Source: Paenibacillus herberti (GTDB lineage Bacteria; Bacillota; Bacilli; Paenibacillales; Paenibacillaceae). From it: a stretch of DNA of 64,000 nucleotides. A program made the position numbers and the translations under genes. The DNA is taken from the NCBI RefSeq assembly GCF_002233675.1, contig NZ_NMUQ01000002.1, forward strand, positions 1,278,121-1,342,120, in the 5' to 3' direction. The notes under the pieces are model-generated. The model was not told the DNA's origin. It saw nothing but the letters and a program-made list of their open reading frames with translations, and ran no database searches. Shown here piece by piece: positions 27,004 through 36,497 of this stretch. Position 1 is the first letter of the stretch. Each line of letters opens with the position of its first letter.

Positions 27004-28041
27004 TCATGCTGCATTGAAGACCCTGCTCGCACCAATGCCCACATCCAAATGTAGCCAAAAGCTTGGAGAGCAGTCATAGTCATACCAGGCTGTGAACGCT
27101 TCTTTCCATTCCCACACGCTGCGAAGAAGTGGAGTGTAGTTCAGAAGTGTCTCCAAGCGGGTTCGACTTGTTTGATCAAGCGATTCCGCTGATGGATTCA
27201 GCAACCGATGATTTGCTTTCAGATACGCCTTTGCCTGCGGTTAAAGCTCGCGCTGAACCGATTTCCGAACTTCCTGCACGCTTTCAATCACGTAACGGTG
27301 TACGTGAAAACGATCCGCGATGCGAATCGCATTCGGAAAGCACTCGCTAATCCAGGTATGATAAACCCGGGCCATATCCATAACCACCGCTTTGAGATGA
27401 AGCAGCAGGAATCCCGGATGTTTTATGGTATACATCCGCAAATCCTCCATCTTTCGGCCAGGCAGTACATCCAGCATACTTTCGCCTTTGAGGTTGTGAA
27501 TGCCCGTGTTATAGGTGTGGCCTTTCTTTATGGCAAAGTCATCGACTCCCAAAATCAGTCCTTCCATTTTTCACGCTTCTTCCCAGACGCGTTCATAGAT
27601 CTTCTCACATTCCGCTGGAACCGCCTCGTTATGCATGCGTTGTACGGTACTGGCTGGCGCTTGTTGCATCCGGGCGCTGTGCGCAGCCGTGGAACCAAGA
27701 GCTTGTTCGACGGTATGGGAGCGAAAAAGCTTGCTGTAACGCTGCTTGAATCCGACGAATTCCTACGTCCAACCAAACCCGATTTCGCAGCAGGTACAAT
27801 ACATCCGGATGGATGTATTCTGCAAATAGGTTTTCTTCTCGAATACACAAAGATGACGGACGATCCGCATGTCGTTGGTTCCTTTACAAATAACAGGTTG
27901 GACGGATCCGCAGCATGGACAGCACTGCTTGTCGTCTACGGGACAGGTTTCCAGATGAAGTTCTTCCGTATCAATGGACAGGATTTGGCGAATCTCTAGC
28001 TCTGGTAAATAAATCCATTCATTGATATAATTAGTCTGCAT
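27004..28041 (-). pseudogene. Decayed ISL3-family transposase
   Basis: The minus strand shows, in one frame, the N-terminal zinc-ribbon part (CPVDDKQCCPCCGS ... YCTCCEIGFGWT), a helix-turn-helix region and the DDE part (MEGLILGVDDFAIKKGHTYNTG ... IADRFHVHRYVIESVQEV). This frame is interrupted by three stops: TAG at 27763-27765, TGA at 27571-27573 and TAA at 27241-27243. A frameshift follows near 27060, after which similarity fades. Intact ISL3 transposases run to about 400-550 residues. Terminal inverted repeats could not be located, so the element's limits are unknown. It cannot make a working transposase. Confidence 0.85.
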
Positions 28042-28224
28042 CTGCTCATTCCTTTTGTTGTGGGGTAGGACTTACAACAATACAGGAATAGCAGATGTTT
28101 TTCCGTTTTCAGCCTTGGATTATTTCGTCAAGCACTGATTTCGGTTTTGAGCCGTAATTGTTCTGGTGTTAATTTTTGGTTTAAAAATGATAAATAAACA
28201 GCGTCAAGGAATAGGAGGGACAGT

Positions 28225-28275
28225 ATGAAACAATACCGGTATCGTCGCATGAATCCATCCTTTCAGAACTATTGA
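28225..28275 (+). other. Possible 16-codon truncated reading frame
   Basis: ATG at 28225 with an excellent GGAGGG upstream, encoding MKQYRYRRMNPSFQNY and then a stop. A good start site with almost no gene behind it suggests a gene start left after a deletion. Confidence 0.25.
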
Positions 28276-28283
28276 GTTGCTTG

Positions 28284-28702
28284 TTATTGGAGCACAAACT
28301 GAATCAGACGACACTCTTCTCCTCTATATACTTCCATGCCTGTTCGGCTCAACTCTTTAAATCCTGATTTCTCCAGCATTTTGATGGAACGGATATTCGA
28401 TTCATGTGCTTCTGCATAAAAAACGGTAATGCCTAGTTTCTCTGATGCATAGTCCATCCAAAGCTTCGTTGCACTAACCCCAATTCCCTTGCCCCATAAT
28501 CCACTTTCTCCAATTGCAACACCTATTTCAGCAGTATTTCCTTTTATACTGGCTAAATCTACATATCCAATTAGTCTATTTTAAACTTCTATCCCAAGCC
28601 GAATAAAATCTTCTGATTGGAAAAGTTAAAGTCCCCCTCAGTCAGTGGTCTGATTGTTAACGGTGGAATGTCATTGGACTCAAAGTTCATTTTAATTAGC
28701 AT
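28284..28702 (-). pseudogene. GNAT acetyltransferase pseudogene
   Basis: The minus strand begins MLIKMNFESNDIPPLTIRPLTEGDF and then hits stops. About 60 codons later a different frame continues as GYVDLASIKGNTAEIGVAIG and GLWGKGIGVSATKLWMDYA and ends RLIQFVLQ. Start and acetyl-CoA-binding parts of a GNAT enzyme are therefore both present, but an internal deletion with frameshift separates them. It lies between the dead transposase and the SgrR-like gene, in a zone of decay. Confidence 0.75.
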
Positions 28703-28758
28703 ATGGATTACCTCGGATTATAAAAGTTTAAATTATGCAAATTTATAAAAATCCTCGA

Positions 28759-30606
28759 TTAAGAGCGAAGCTCCGTCGCCGCGAGCTCCGGTGCGGCCAG
28801 ACAGGTTTCCAGCCAAACATTTTTGAAGTCGACCCAGCCGAGACGATTGAGGCGCACACCTTGCACGGACGGATGCAGATAGGTGCTGAGCTGCTGATGA
28901 TGCAGAAAAATAATGGTTCCGTCGTCACGCAGATGCTCCTCCACCTGCCGCAAAATCTGCCGTCTTGCAGCTGCGTCGGGTGAAGCTAAAGCGGCATCGA
29001 TTCGCCCGATAATCCATTCATGCGTATCATCTTCGAGATAGTTGTGCAGCAGGCATTCCTTATGCTCGTAGGCTTCGATTTCACATACCTCATCCTCGGC
29101 GATAACAATTCTCCAGATCGCCAGATCTGAATCGTGGAAAGTCAGTCCGCATCCGTGGACGACATATTCGATCTCCAGTACAATGTCCCACTCGGCAAGC
29201 CGCTTCTGCATCCATGTGATTTCATCTCTGTATTTCGGGTCCACGACGACATGAATCGGTGTTCCGTCATACTCTGCCTCGCGCAAGGCGGAGCGCAGCC
29301 GTTCTGGTCGGAGCGGCTCTGATGTGCGCATGGCGCTCGTTTCCGGCAGGAAGCCGTAGGCTGGAAAAGAATTTTTTTCGGCCAGATGTTCTACTAGGTC
29401 AGCCGGGTCCAGAATCATGCGCACCGCACGTCGGAAAGCTTCCGATTGCTGCGGCCCAGGCTTGCGTAGATTCCAGCCCATCATCGCGCAGCCATGGCAT
29501 AGCTTTTGGATGGGTTGCCAGTCATCTGAAGGTGGCAAAGTATCCGGAGAAGTCTCCGGATCATAATAAAAACCATCGCGAATCTGCATCATGCCTGGCT
29601 GTGATTGGGTTAGCGGCTGACATTCTTCCGGCATAATGATCATGTCCACGTAATCGAGGTATGGACGGCCTCCATAATACAGCTCATGAGCGCTAAGCTC
29701 GATGCGGCATGAATTATTGCACAGAAGTCGGAAAGGACCCGTACCGATCGGTTTTTGCCAAAATTGTTCTTCCGCATGTCCTCCGAATCCGTCCGGCAGC
29801 AGAGATGCAGCCGTTGAGCAGACGAACCGCTCAAAAATATAGTTGGGCTTGCTGAGCTGAAAACGGACGACATGCGATCCAATGGCTTGAATATCTTGTA
29901 CTCCCCGCAGAAGCCAGCGATTCGCCGTCTCGCCGCGCAGCCTTTGGAACGTAAACACGACATCGCGGGAGTTCAGCTCCCGTCCGTCGTGGAACAGGAT
30001 TCCTTTGCGCAAAAAGAAGGTCCATTCGGTTCCTTCAGCGTTCACGCTCCAGTGGTGGGCGGCAGCGGGCACGATGCGCTGCTCTTCCTCGCAATAACGC
30101 AGCAGCCGATCGAACAGTTGTCGCAATAAATGAGCATCAAGCGCAAAGTTTACTTCCGCTGGGTCCAATGTATTGACCTTATTTAGGATGGGGAAGCGGA
30201 GCCTATCCTGGGCTGCGCTGTCTGTTTTTTGCTCTTTTTTATAGCCGAATTGACCGTCTAGCCATCCTAGAAACCTCTCCCTAACGTCCGTTCCCCCTGT
30301 ATATTCGCCCAGCAGCTCGAAGGCAGCCTTGTAATTGCCGCCCGTCGCCGCCTCTTGCAGCAGCTTCATCAGATAATCCTCCATAGGTGCCAGAAAAGAA
30401 ATCCGGGAACGATGCCCGCGTCCTCGCCCGGGATGCCAGGTTATCAGCTCCTCTTGCTGCAGGCGGCGGAGAATGAGCTTGGCGTTGCGCGGTGTGCAGT
30501 AAAGAGCTGCAGCGATATCTTCCAGTGTAGCCTCGACAGACGAGCCTAGTTCCGAATCGCCCGAAAATCGGTTTAACAGAGTCAAGTAGCGCTCGTTCGC
30601 ATACAT
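28759..30606 (-). CDS. SgrR-like transcription regulator with solute-binding domain
   Basis: 615 residues from ATG 30606 (AAGGAGG 9 nt upstream; an upstream in-frame ATG lacks a site). Residues about 5-115 form an SgrR_N-type winged helix (LEDIAAALYCTPRNAKLILRRLQQEELITW). Residues about 140-590 resemble ABC peptide/solute-binding proteins (SBP_bac_5: KGILFHDGRELNSRDVVFTFQRL, GTGPFRL), but without a signal peptide, so ligand sensing is cytoplasmic. Relatives in Bacillales often sit by MFS exporter genes; an MFS gene lies 2 kb away. Divergent from a small ORF; the shared intergenic region should carry its operator. Confidence 0.85.
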   Translation of the reverse strand: MYANERYLTLLNRFSGDSELGSSVEATLEDIAAALYCTPRNAKLILRRLQQEELITWHPGRGRGHRSRISFLAPMEDYLMKLLQEAATGGNYKAAFELLGEYTGGTDVRERFLGWLDGQFGYKKEQKTDSAAQDRLRFPILNKVNTLDPAEVNFALDAHLLRQLFDRLLRYCEEEQRIVPAAAHHWSVNAEGTEWTFFLRKGILFHDGRELNSRDVVFTFQRLRGETANRWLLRGVQDIQAIGSHVVRFQLSKPNYIFERFVCSTAASLLPDGFGGHAEEQFWQKPIGTGPFRLLCNNSCRIELSAHELYYGGRPYLDYVDMIIMPEECQPLTQSQPGMMQIRDGFYYDPETSPDTLPPSDDWQPIQKLCHGCAMMGWNLRKPGPQQSEAFRRAVRMILDPADLVEHLAEKNSFPAYGFLPETSAMRTSEPLRPERLRSALREAEYDGTPIHVVVDPKYRDEITWMQKRLAEWDIVLEIEYVVHGCGLTFHDSDLAIWRIVIAEDEVCEIEAYEHKECLLHNYLEDDTHEWIIGRIDAALASPDAAARRQILRQVEEHLRDDGTIIFLHHQQLSTYLHPSVQGVRLNRLGWVDFKNVWLETCLAAPELAATELRS

Positions 30607-30730
30607 TGGGGTTGGCCTCCTTGGTGAGCGATGATGGCAAAAGAGGAAAATAGTTGAAGCGATTATACGCTTTTTAACCCTTTTTGCACAGAGCATACTT
30701 GAGTCATATCGAAGAACGGAGGATGGACCT

Positions 30731-30931
30731 ATGTTGGATTATAATTACTTGATTGAAAAGCTGAATGAACACCGTGAGAATGAGCTGAAAAAGAAAGCCT
30801 ATTGGGAGTGGGAAACGCCGTCTCGCAGGGATCGGCGCTTGTATCGCGCAGCCCGGAAACAAGCTTCCCGGGGAGGCTGGCTCAGCAGAGCTGCCGCGAG
30901 ACTCACTGCACTGATGTCACTTCGCCGGTGA
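30731..30931 (+). CDS. Small basic hypothetical protein
   Basis: 66 residues, many Arg/Lys, no membrane helix (LNEHRENELKKKAYWEWETPSRRDRRLYRAARKQ). GGAGG lies 8 nt before the ATG, which supports translation. It is divergent from the SgrR-like regulator, a position where small target genes are often found. Not recognised. Confidence 0.5.
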   Translation: MLDYNYLIEKLNEHRENELKKKAYWEWETPSRRDRRLYRAARKQASRGGWLSRAAARLTALMSLRR

Positions 30932-31118
30932 AGGGGCGGATGGTAAGGATGTGGCTGGCAGCTTTTACGCCCGTCGGGCGTAGCATGATCGATGAAGTAG
31001 CAGGTATCGCGCGAGTCGGTGTGAGCAGCGTAAGTAAACAGCGGCGGGGTTTATCCGCCAGGGGCAGAACTTCCTACATGATCAGGGTCGAAAAGGTCTG
31101 CTTTTTCATGGTGAAGCG
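30932..31118 (+). other. Structured non-coding stretch before a terminator
   Basis: No supported frame. It contains hairpins TACGCCC/GGGCGTA (near 30968-30984) and GGCGG/CCGCC (near 31044-31061) and runs into a clear terminator at 31119. It could be a long 3' untranslated region or a small RNA. Confidence 0.3.
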
Positions 31119-31164
31119 AAAGCCCCTTAGCCGTATGCCTGCAGGCAATGGCGAGGGGCTTTTT
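31119..31164 (+). terminator. Intrinsic terminator
   Basis: AAAGCCCCT (31119-31127) / AGGGGCTTT, inner TGCCTGCAGGCA, T-run to 31164. Confidence 0.8.
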
Positions 31165-31534
31165 GCATGTTAATAAAGAGTGCTCAGGTGGCATGACGAA
31201 ACTCAGAAGCCTTATTTCGAGTCGTTAACCCCAGGAGAATCACCGCAGCACCTGAATTCTCGGCCGACCATTTTCCTTTGTAGCATTAAAGGGGAAAGAA
31301 GCGTCACCTCACGAACCCCTTTTAACCAAACTATTCCCCCCTAAAAAAATCGCCTTCACTCTAGACATGGAGGCTCGCCGCAATTTCGGCCAGCGGCTTG
31401 TCGGCAATCGGTGGAATGCAGTCATCCGCCCTTTTCTGACCCTCTGCGCCATCGGCCCAAACCATCTAATAGATTCCCCCATAGATTAGTAGAGCAGTCT
31501 GAGAGGCTGCAAACAGAATGAAGGGGCTGATCGA
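31165..31534. other. Gene-free region before the subtilase gene
   Basis: About 370 bp. Only a 34-codon minus-strand frame (31465 leftwards to TAG, ending DKPLAEIAASLHV) is notable; it has no ribosome-binding site and may be a gene remnant. No strong promoter is identified. Confidence 0.4.
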
Positions 31535-32719
31535 ATGATGGATTTGCATTGGCTGCCGGTCATGCTGCTTTCTGGAGCAGTTGGTGCTTGGTGGCTGGCC
31601 GGATGGGCCAAAGGCTGGATTGCGGAGGGGAAAATGCCGGAGCATGAGCCGGGCGAGTTAATCGTTAAATTCCAGGAGGGATTGACGGCAGCGGCTAAAT
31701 ACCGCATTCATAGTGAGTGTGCTTGTCTGGTCTCCGAGGAGCAAAGTGGGACAGGGCTGCATATCATCCGAGCGAAGCGTGGCGGGGCAAGTTCACTTAA
31801 GCTGAGGGATCGTTATCACGAATATCCCGAAGTGGAGTACGCCGAGCCTAACTATCGGTACCGCAGCTGCTTAATGCAGGATGATTCTTACTACGGTCTG
31901 CAGTATGGCGCCAAGTTGATTAAGGCGGAACAAGCCTGGGATGTGACGGTTGGAAAAGAGGATGTTATCATCGCTGTGCTCGATACGGGTATCGATTTTA
32001 CCCATCCCGACTTGGCGGGTAAAGTTTTGGCCGGTAAGGATTATATTAATCCGGCAGGTTCGGCCAATGATCCTAACGGGCATGGTACACATGTCGCCGG
32101 CATCGCCGCGGCTCGTGCAAACGATGCTACAGGTATAACCGGCATTGCTCCGGGTGTTTCCCTTTTGCCAGTTCGTGTGTTAGATGCAGAAGGCAATGGT
32201 ACATTGCTAAATATCGCCGCAGGCATTCGATATGCAGCAGATAGGGGAGCTCATGTGATTAACCTCAGCTTGGGAGGACCGGCACGCTCCTGGGCTCTGC
32301 GCTCGGCGATTCGTTATGCCGTTTCGAAAGGGGCGGTCGTTGTCGCAGCGGCTGGCAACACGGGTTCATCGGCACCGGTATATCCGGGTGCTTACGACGA
32401 AGTTATAGCTGTGGGCTCGGTAGGCCCAAAGGATAGTCCTTCGACATTTTCATCGTATGGCATGTGGGTTGATCTTGCAGCTCCAGGAGAGCGAATTGTT
32501 TCGACCTACTCCGATTCGCGCTATACGTACTTCAGCGGCACCTCGATGGCTGCTCCTCATGTGTCGGGCGTGGCTGCATTGCTGGCCAGTGTAGGGCTGT
32601 CCGAATCGGAAATCCGCAGCCGCCTTTTTGAGACAGCAGACCCATCAGGTGACGCAGGAACTCATTGGCGGCATGGCCGGGTGGATGCAGGAAAGGCTGT
32701 TTCGGGCAGCGATTTGTAG
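31535..32719 (+). CDS. Subtilisin-family (S8) serine protease
   Basis: 394 residues. An N-terminal hydrophobic segment (about 7-26) may be a signal peptide or anchor. A propeptide-like inhibitor I9 region covers about 40-110 (PGELIVKFQEGL ... EVEYAEPNY). The catalytic triad is D150 (AVLDTGID), H183 (NGHGTHVAG) and S337 (SGTSMAAPH), with the oxyanion Asn in AAAGNTG. It resembles thermitase/fervidolysin-type subtilases, likely exported and processed by removal of the propeptide. AAGGGG lies upstream of the paired ATGs. Single gene. Confidence 0.93.
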   Translation: MMDLHWLPVMLLSGAVGAWWLAGWAKGWIAEGKMPEHEPGELIVKFQEGLTAAAKYRIHSECACLVSEEQSGTGLHIIRAKRGGASSLKLRDRYHEYPEVEYAEPNYRYRSCLMQDDSYYGLQYGAKLIKAEQAWDVTVGKEDVIIAVLDTGIDFTHPDLAGKVLAGKDYINPAGSANDPNGHGTHVAGIAAARANDATGITGIAPGVSLLPVRVLDAEGNGTLLNIAAGIRYAADRGAHVINLSLGGPARSWALRSAIRYAVSKGAVVVAAAGNTGSSAPVYPGAYDEVIAVGSVGPKDSPSTFSSYGMWVDLAAPGERIVSTYSDSRYTYFSGTSMAAPHVSGVAALLASVGLSESEIRSRLFETADPSGDAGTHWRHGRVDAGKAVSGSDL

Positions 32720-32844
32720 TAGGAGACACGTAATAAATTGCATCGTAGTGTCGATGAAGAGAAACGAAGAAGAACTGCTGGCAGCGGCGCTCATCTTTAT
32801 TTAGGAATTGAGGGTCTTCCGAATTAAGCGCTGTTGAAAACATC

Positions 32845-32879
32845 AAGCCCGCATACGGAGGCATTCCGGATGCGGGCTT
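32845..32879. terminator. Stem-loop between convergent genes
   Basis: AAGCCCGCAT (32845-32854) / ATGCGGGCTT (32870-32879). The T-run is weak on both strands, so termination is probable but not certain. Confidence 0.6.
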
Positions 32880-32885
32880 GTTCGT

Positions 32886-34280
32886 TTATGACACCTTGCT
32901 ATACAGAGGTTGTGTAGAAGGGCCGCCGCGCTCATGCCAGTCGAACATGATTTTGTACAAAACGGCCGAAGCGGCAGCCAGCAGCGCCAGCACGCCGAAT
33001 GTCCACGGGAAGCCGATCCAGCCGCAAAGCGGAATCGATAAAGGGGCAATCGTGCGGCCGATTGTGAAGCGCAGACTGGCCGCGGCGAAATACTGGCCCC
33101 GGATTCGTTCCGGTGCGAGTCTGCTGATGAATGTCTGCTGAGGACCGGCGCACATTAACTCGCCGAGCGTAAACACGGCCATGATCGCAGCCAGGCTCCA
33201 CAGGCTGACCGGCTGACTGAAAAGAGCCATGGAAGCCGCATAACAAAGCGCTCCGCCGATGAAGATCCAACGATCTTTAAGCTGTGTAGTCCATCGCGTC
33301 ACAGCAACTGTGAACAGCGCTACGAGTAGTCCATTCTCCGCTAAGAGCAGCGCGAACGTCTGCTGGCCTGTCAATTGCAGCTCCATGCCAACCCAAAGGG
33401 ACGAGGAGGGGTACACTTCTTTCAAATAAATCGGCAGCAGCATATCGAGCTGCATGAACGTTTGAGAGAGCAGTACTCCTGCGATGATGAAAAGCAGAAA
33501 GACCCGGTCCGAGACGATGATTCGGTAACCTTTCAATTGAGCGGCTATCGCCCTTTTCCACGAAGTTGGAGTAGGTGCTGAAGCGGCCGCAATAGAGTCT
33601 GCAGCAGCATCTCCATGTTCGACAGCGACACCGATATTACCTTCGCTGCTTCCGGCATTGGTCTCCGAGCCAGTGGCTGTGCGAGCCCGCACATCAGCGG
33701 CAAAAGAAGGCATCGTCTCGCGAAGCCGACGTGAGAGCAGCGTCGCCAGTAGTCCGCAGGCGATTGCTCCGACCGCCGGCATGTAAAACGGATTGCCGAC
33801 GTAGACAATCGAGCCGAGCAGCGGCCCGACGACAACAGCGATATTAAGCGAAGTGTAGAACACCGCGAACACGGAGGAGCGATCCTTTTCCGGCACGATG
33901 TCAGCGACCATCGCCTGACTAGCTGGGTGATATAAGCTGATGGAGCAGCTGGCCAGTGTGAATCCAGCAAAAGCGATCAGCGGCATGGAAATCAGCGCGG
34001 AGCTGCCCGCGGCCAAAAGGCCGTAGCCGACGGACTGGCACATAGCGGCGAACACCAAGACGCGTTTGCGGCCGTACCGGTCGGTGAAGTATCCGCCGAG
34101 CAGGTTGGCAAACACGGAAATTAACTGCGAGATTACGAGCAGCAGACCGGCGGTGCCTTTGCCAAAAGCGCTGGCGAAATAGACGGATAGGAAGGGGAAG
34201 ATCGTCCAGAAGATCACATTGGTTACGAATTCGCCGCCAAGGCGGAGCTTAAGGTTGGCATCCCATTCACGGAGTTTCAC
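32886..34280 (-). CDS. MFS drug-exporter-like transporter
   Basis: 464 residues, twelve predicted membrane helices, with the MFS motif A GGYFTDRYGRKR in the loop between helices 2 and 3. A long, weakly structured cytoplasmic loop of about 45 residues (roughly 205-245) separates the two six-helix halves. It resembles Bacillus YttB/YfmO-type multidrug exporters. It starts with GTG (34278-34280) with AAAGGAG 9 nt upstream. It is divergent from the Cys-rich DeoR/SufR-like regulator, which may control it. Confidence 0.85.
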   Translation of the reverse strand: MKLREWDANLKLRLGGEFVTNVIFWTIFPFLSVYFASAFGKGTAGLLLVISQLISVFANLLGGYFTDRYGRKRVLVFAAMCQSVGYGLLAAGSSALISMPLIAFAGFTLASCSISLYHPASQAMVADIVPEKDRSSVFAVFYTSLNIAVVVGPLLGSIVYVGNPFYMPAVGAIACGLLATLLSRRLRETMPSFAADVRARTATGSETNAGSSEGNIGVAVEHGDAAADSIAAASAPTPTSWKRAIAAQLKGYRIIVSDRVFLLFIIAGVLLSQTFMQLDMLLPIYLKEVYPSSSLWVGMELQLTGQQTFALLLAENGLLVALFTVAVTRWTTQLKDRWIFIGGALCYAASMALFSQPVSLWSLAAIMAVFTLGELMCAGPQQTFISRLAPERIRGQYFAAASLRFTIGRTIAPLSIPLCGWIGFPWTFGVLALLAAASAVLYKIMFDWHERGGPSTQPLYSKVS

Positions 34281-34425
34281 GAGACAGGACTCCTTTACAG
34301 GGGATTGGTAATTGATGCATGAGCATCGTAGCGGTTTTTCTTTGACTTTGTCAACGAATATCTTTACAATCTATGGGAAAGCCGCGACCCCGCGGTAAAG
34401 ACGCTTTATTAAGGAGAGGATGCGT

Positions 34426-35097
34426 ATGTCGGCGAAAGAGAAGCAGGCGGAGGGCGCGAATGCAACGCGAACCCGCAGATTAATCGTAGACCTCCTCAAG
34501 CAGCATGGGCCGCTGGATGCAGGTGCTTTGGCGGGCATGTTAGGCGTCTCCGGGATGGCAGTGCGGCAGCATTTGTACGGATTGCAAAAGGAAGGCTTGC
34601 TCGACTTCCGCGAGGAGCCCCGGGCGATGGGGCGTCCCGCCAAGTTGTGGAGCCTCACGACGGAGGCGAATAGGCTGTTCCCCGCTGGTTATGCGGAGCT
34701 GACGATCGGCTTGATCGACTCGGTACGCGAAACCTTTGGCGAAGATGGATTAGAGAAGCTGCTCGCTGTGCGCAACGGCAAGCAGATCGCCCATTATTCC
34801 TTGCCTCAGAAGCGGGAAGTGTCCGGAACGGGCCCGTTGCTGGAGGAGAAGCTGAAGCGGCTCGCCGAGCATCGGACAGCGGAGGGTTATATGGCCGACT
34901 ATGAACGGCAGCCGGACGGTTCTTATATCTTTACGGAAAAACATTGCCCGATCTGCGATGTAGCCAAAGTCTGTGCCAGCCTATGCCGCTTTGAAACCGG
35001 CATGATCCAGGGTGTGCTCGGCGATAGCGTGCAGGTAGTTCGAACGGAGCATATGTTAAGCGGCGGTCGCCGCTGTGTTTACCAGATATCCCAATGA
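34426..35097 (+). CDS. SufR/DeoR-like winged-helix regulator with a cysteine cluster
   Basis: 223 residues from ATG 34426 (AAGGAG 9 nt upstream; the ATG at 34420 is too close to it). Residues 10-75 are a winged helix (TRRLIVDLLKQHGPLDAGALAGML). The C-terminal part carries CPICDVAKVCASLC, that is C-x2-C-x6-C-x3-C, the position where SufR-type regulators bind an iron-sulfur cluster. The protein therefore may sense iron-sulfur or redox state. The divergent MFS exporter is the obvious candidate target. The cluster is inferred from the Cys spacing only. Confidence 0.78.
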   Translation: MSAKEKQAEGANATRTRRLIVDLLKQHGPLDAGALAGMLGVSGMAVRQHLYGLQKEGLLDFREEPRAMGRPAKLWSLTTEANRLFPAGYAELTIGLIDSVRETFGEDGLEKLLAVRNGKQIAHYSLPQKREVSGTGPLLEEKLKRLAEHRTAEGYMADYERQPDGSYIFTEKHCPICDVAKVCASLCRFETGMIQGVLGDSVQVVRTEHMLSGGRRCVYQISQ

Positions 35098-35100
35098 TCC

Positions 35101-35141
35101 AAGCCTCTAGGCTGCCTAAAAGGCATGTCTAGAGGCTTTTT
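35101..35141 (+). terminator. Terminator of the SufR-like gene
   Basis: AAGCCTCTAG (35101-35110) / CTAGAGGCTT (35129-35138), then T-run. Confidence 0.85.
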
Positions 35142-35177
35142 GCGTAGTTGGGTCTCATTTGAAGGAGGGGAAATTCA

Positions 35178-35333
35178 TTGTTGGATTGGGCTTATATGGA
35201 ACAGAACTACTTGATGAACAAACATTCGCATGTCACCTATTCGATGTTTGAAGATTGGGTGGAGAATTTCTTGTTTTCAAAAGTGAAAGATAGGACTTTA
35301 TATTTATCAAAAAGGGAACCGACTACTGACTGA
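35178..35333 (+). CDS. Small hypothetical protein
   Basis: A TTG start at 35178 (or the next TTG at 35181) with AAGGAGGGG upstream opens a frame of 51 codons, ending TGA at 35331-35333. The product is acidic-aromatic (LDWAYMEQNYLMNKHSHVTY...). The strong ribosome-binding site favours a real gene. Not recognised. Confidence 0.4.
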   Translation: MLDWAYMEQNYLMNKHSHVTYSMFEDWVENFLFSKVKDRTLYLSKREPTTD

Positions 35334-35501
35334 ACTAGGTCTTGACGGGTTTGGAATTGTCTGACTATAATTAATTCGCGAACAAATGTTCCTAAATAGG
35401 AAATTTTGGGTATATTTGGATAAATCAAATCTATCGAAAAAGGAGGAGAGGTCTTCCGAAATATTGCATAAAGAAGGGAAACGAACGAAAGGGGAGTAAT
35501 T

Positions 35502-35600
35502 ATGAACAGGGTCCATTTAGCCGTACAGAGGGAGCGGAATAGACGGATTCAAGTCAGCTCGGGTATTGGAGCAGGTCGTGTAACTCGTGAGGAACAATGA
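35502..35600 (+). CDS. Very small basic ORF
   Basis: 32 codons (MNRVHLAVQRERNRRIQVSS...) with AAAGGGGAG 6 nt before the ATG. It lies upstream of the holin gene on the same strand and may be a phage remnant or a leader peptide. Confidence 0.35.
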   Translation: MNRVHLAVQRERNRRIQVSSGIGAGRVTREEQ

Positions 35601-35752
35601 ATTACCGCTGCTTCTAATTAGGCTCGATGCGGTATTTTATTAGTAAGGTAGGAAAGAGAGGGGATTATGGCTCCTCTGCTGAACCGGGGAGAGAACATGA
35701 ACAATTAAGCCGATTCCGGCTCAACAACCTTGACGAGCAAAGGAGAACTGTG

Positions 35753-36166
35753 ATGCAAAGACCTACAGAATGGCCATACTGGGCTGAAGTCGCGCAAGAT
35801 GTGCTAGCGGTAGTGTTGGCCTTGATGGCTATTATGGTACTACCGATATTAAGCACGCGCGCCACAAAATATATGACCGCCAAGGGCAAGGAGCATCAGC
35901 GAGTTATGCTGCATCGCATCGCGGAGGAAGCGGCCGCTCTGGCGGAAGCTGCTTATCCAGGTGGAGGTGGACCGCAGAAGCTAGCTCTAGCGATGAGATA
36001 TACTCAGGAACAAGCCGAGAAGTCGGGTATTCACGCGGGCACAGATGCCATTCGAGCTTCAATTGAAAAAGCGGTCATGGACTATAATGCGATGGTCAAG
36101 CCATGGGCGGGTATCCCGGCTTCAGCTGTACTGCGTCCTCCATATGGAGAAGGCGTCAGCCAATAA
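35753..36166 (+). CDS. Phage holin, LL-H family-like
   Basis: 137 residues from ATG 35753 (AAGGAG 9 nt upstream; the frame is open to 35627 without a site). One membrane helix (about 11-33, VAQDVLAVVLALMAIMVLPIL) is followed by a charged amphipathic region with alternating Ala, Glu and Lys (RIAEEAAALAEAAYPGGGGP). This order matches the LL-H-type phage holins, which make membrane lesions to release endolysin. No endolysin or other phage genes are adjacent, so it is a leftover or a co-opted gene. Confidence 0.7.
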   Translation: MQRPTEWPYWAEVAQDVLAVVLALMAIMVLPILSTRATKYMTAKGKEHQRVMLHRIAEEAAALAEAAYPGGGGPQKLALAMRYTQEQAEKSGIHAGTDAIRASIEKAVMDYNAMVKPWAGIPASAVLRPPYGEGVSQ

Positions 36167-36426
36167 ACACGCTGGGACTGGTACACCCCGAAAGGACGGC
36201 TTGAAGGTGAAGTCTGGCGGAACGAGACAAACCTTCACAGTAACGTCAAGCTTCGCTCGCGATCTCTCGAAGGGAAGCAAGCGGGGCTTGCTTACATGAG
36301 AACAGCGTCATAGGAAGGTTCTCCATGGAGTCTTTGACAACTTCTATTGAATGCGCTTACAATTATTGGTACAGAATGAAGTTATACCGGAGGGGCTGCA
36401 GATAATACGGTAGATGTCATTGGTCA
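36167..36426. other. Intergenic region with a candidate promoter
   Basis: No gene seen. TTGACA (36334-36339), 18 nt, TACAAT (36358-36363) is a good sigma-A promoter reading toward the PerR-like gene, which also has its own promoter further down. Confidence 0.45.
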
Positions 36427-36463
36427 TTGCAAAAGCTTCTCATCTAGATTATAATAATTATCA
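36427..36463 (+). promoter_or_regulatory. Sigma-A promoter overlapped by a Per box
   Basis: TTGCAA (36427-36432), 17 nt, TATAAT (36450-36455). The segment 36449-36463, TTATAATAATTATCA, matches the Bacillus Per box TTATAATnATTATAA at 13 of 15 positions and covers the -10 box, as expected for PerR-type repression. Confidence 0.65.
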
Positions 36464-36497
36464 AGTAGAATTAATTCCTGAAGGGAGCTTGATCGCT

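Noticed and set aside
30802-31173. 123-codon plus-strand ORF
   Set aside because: It overlaps the better-started 66-residue gene, has no ribosome-binding site and runs through the terminator.
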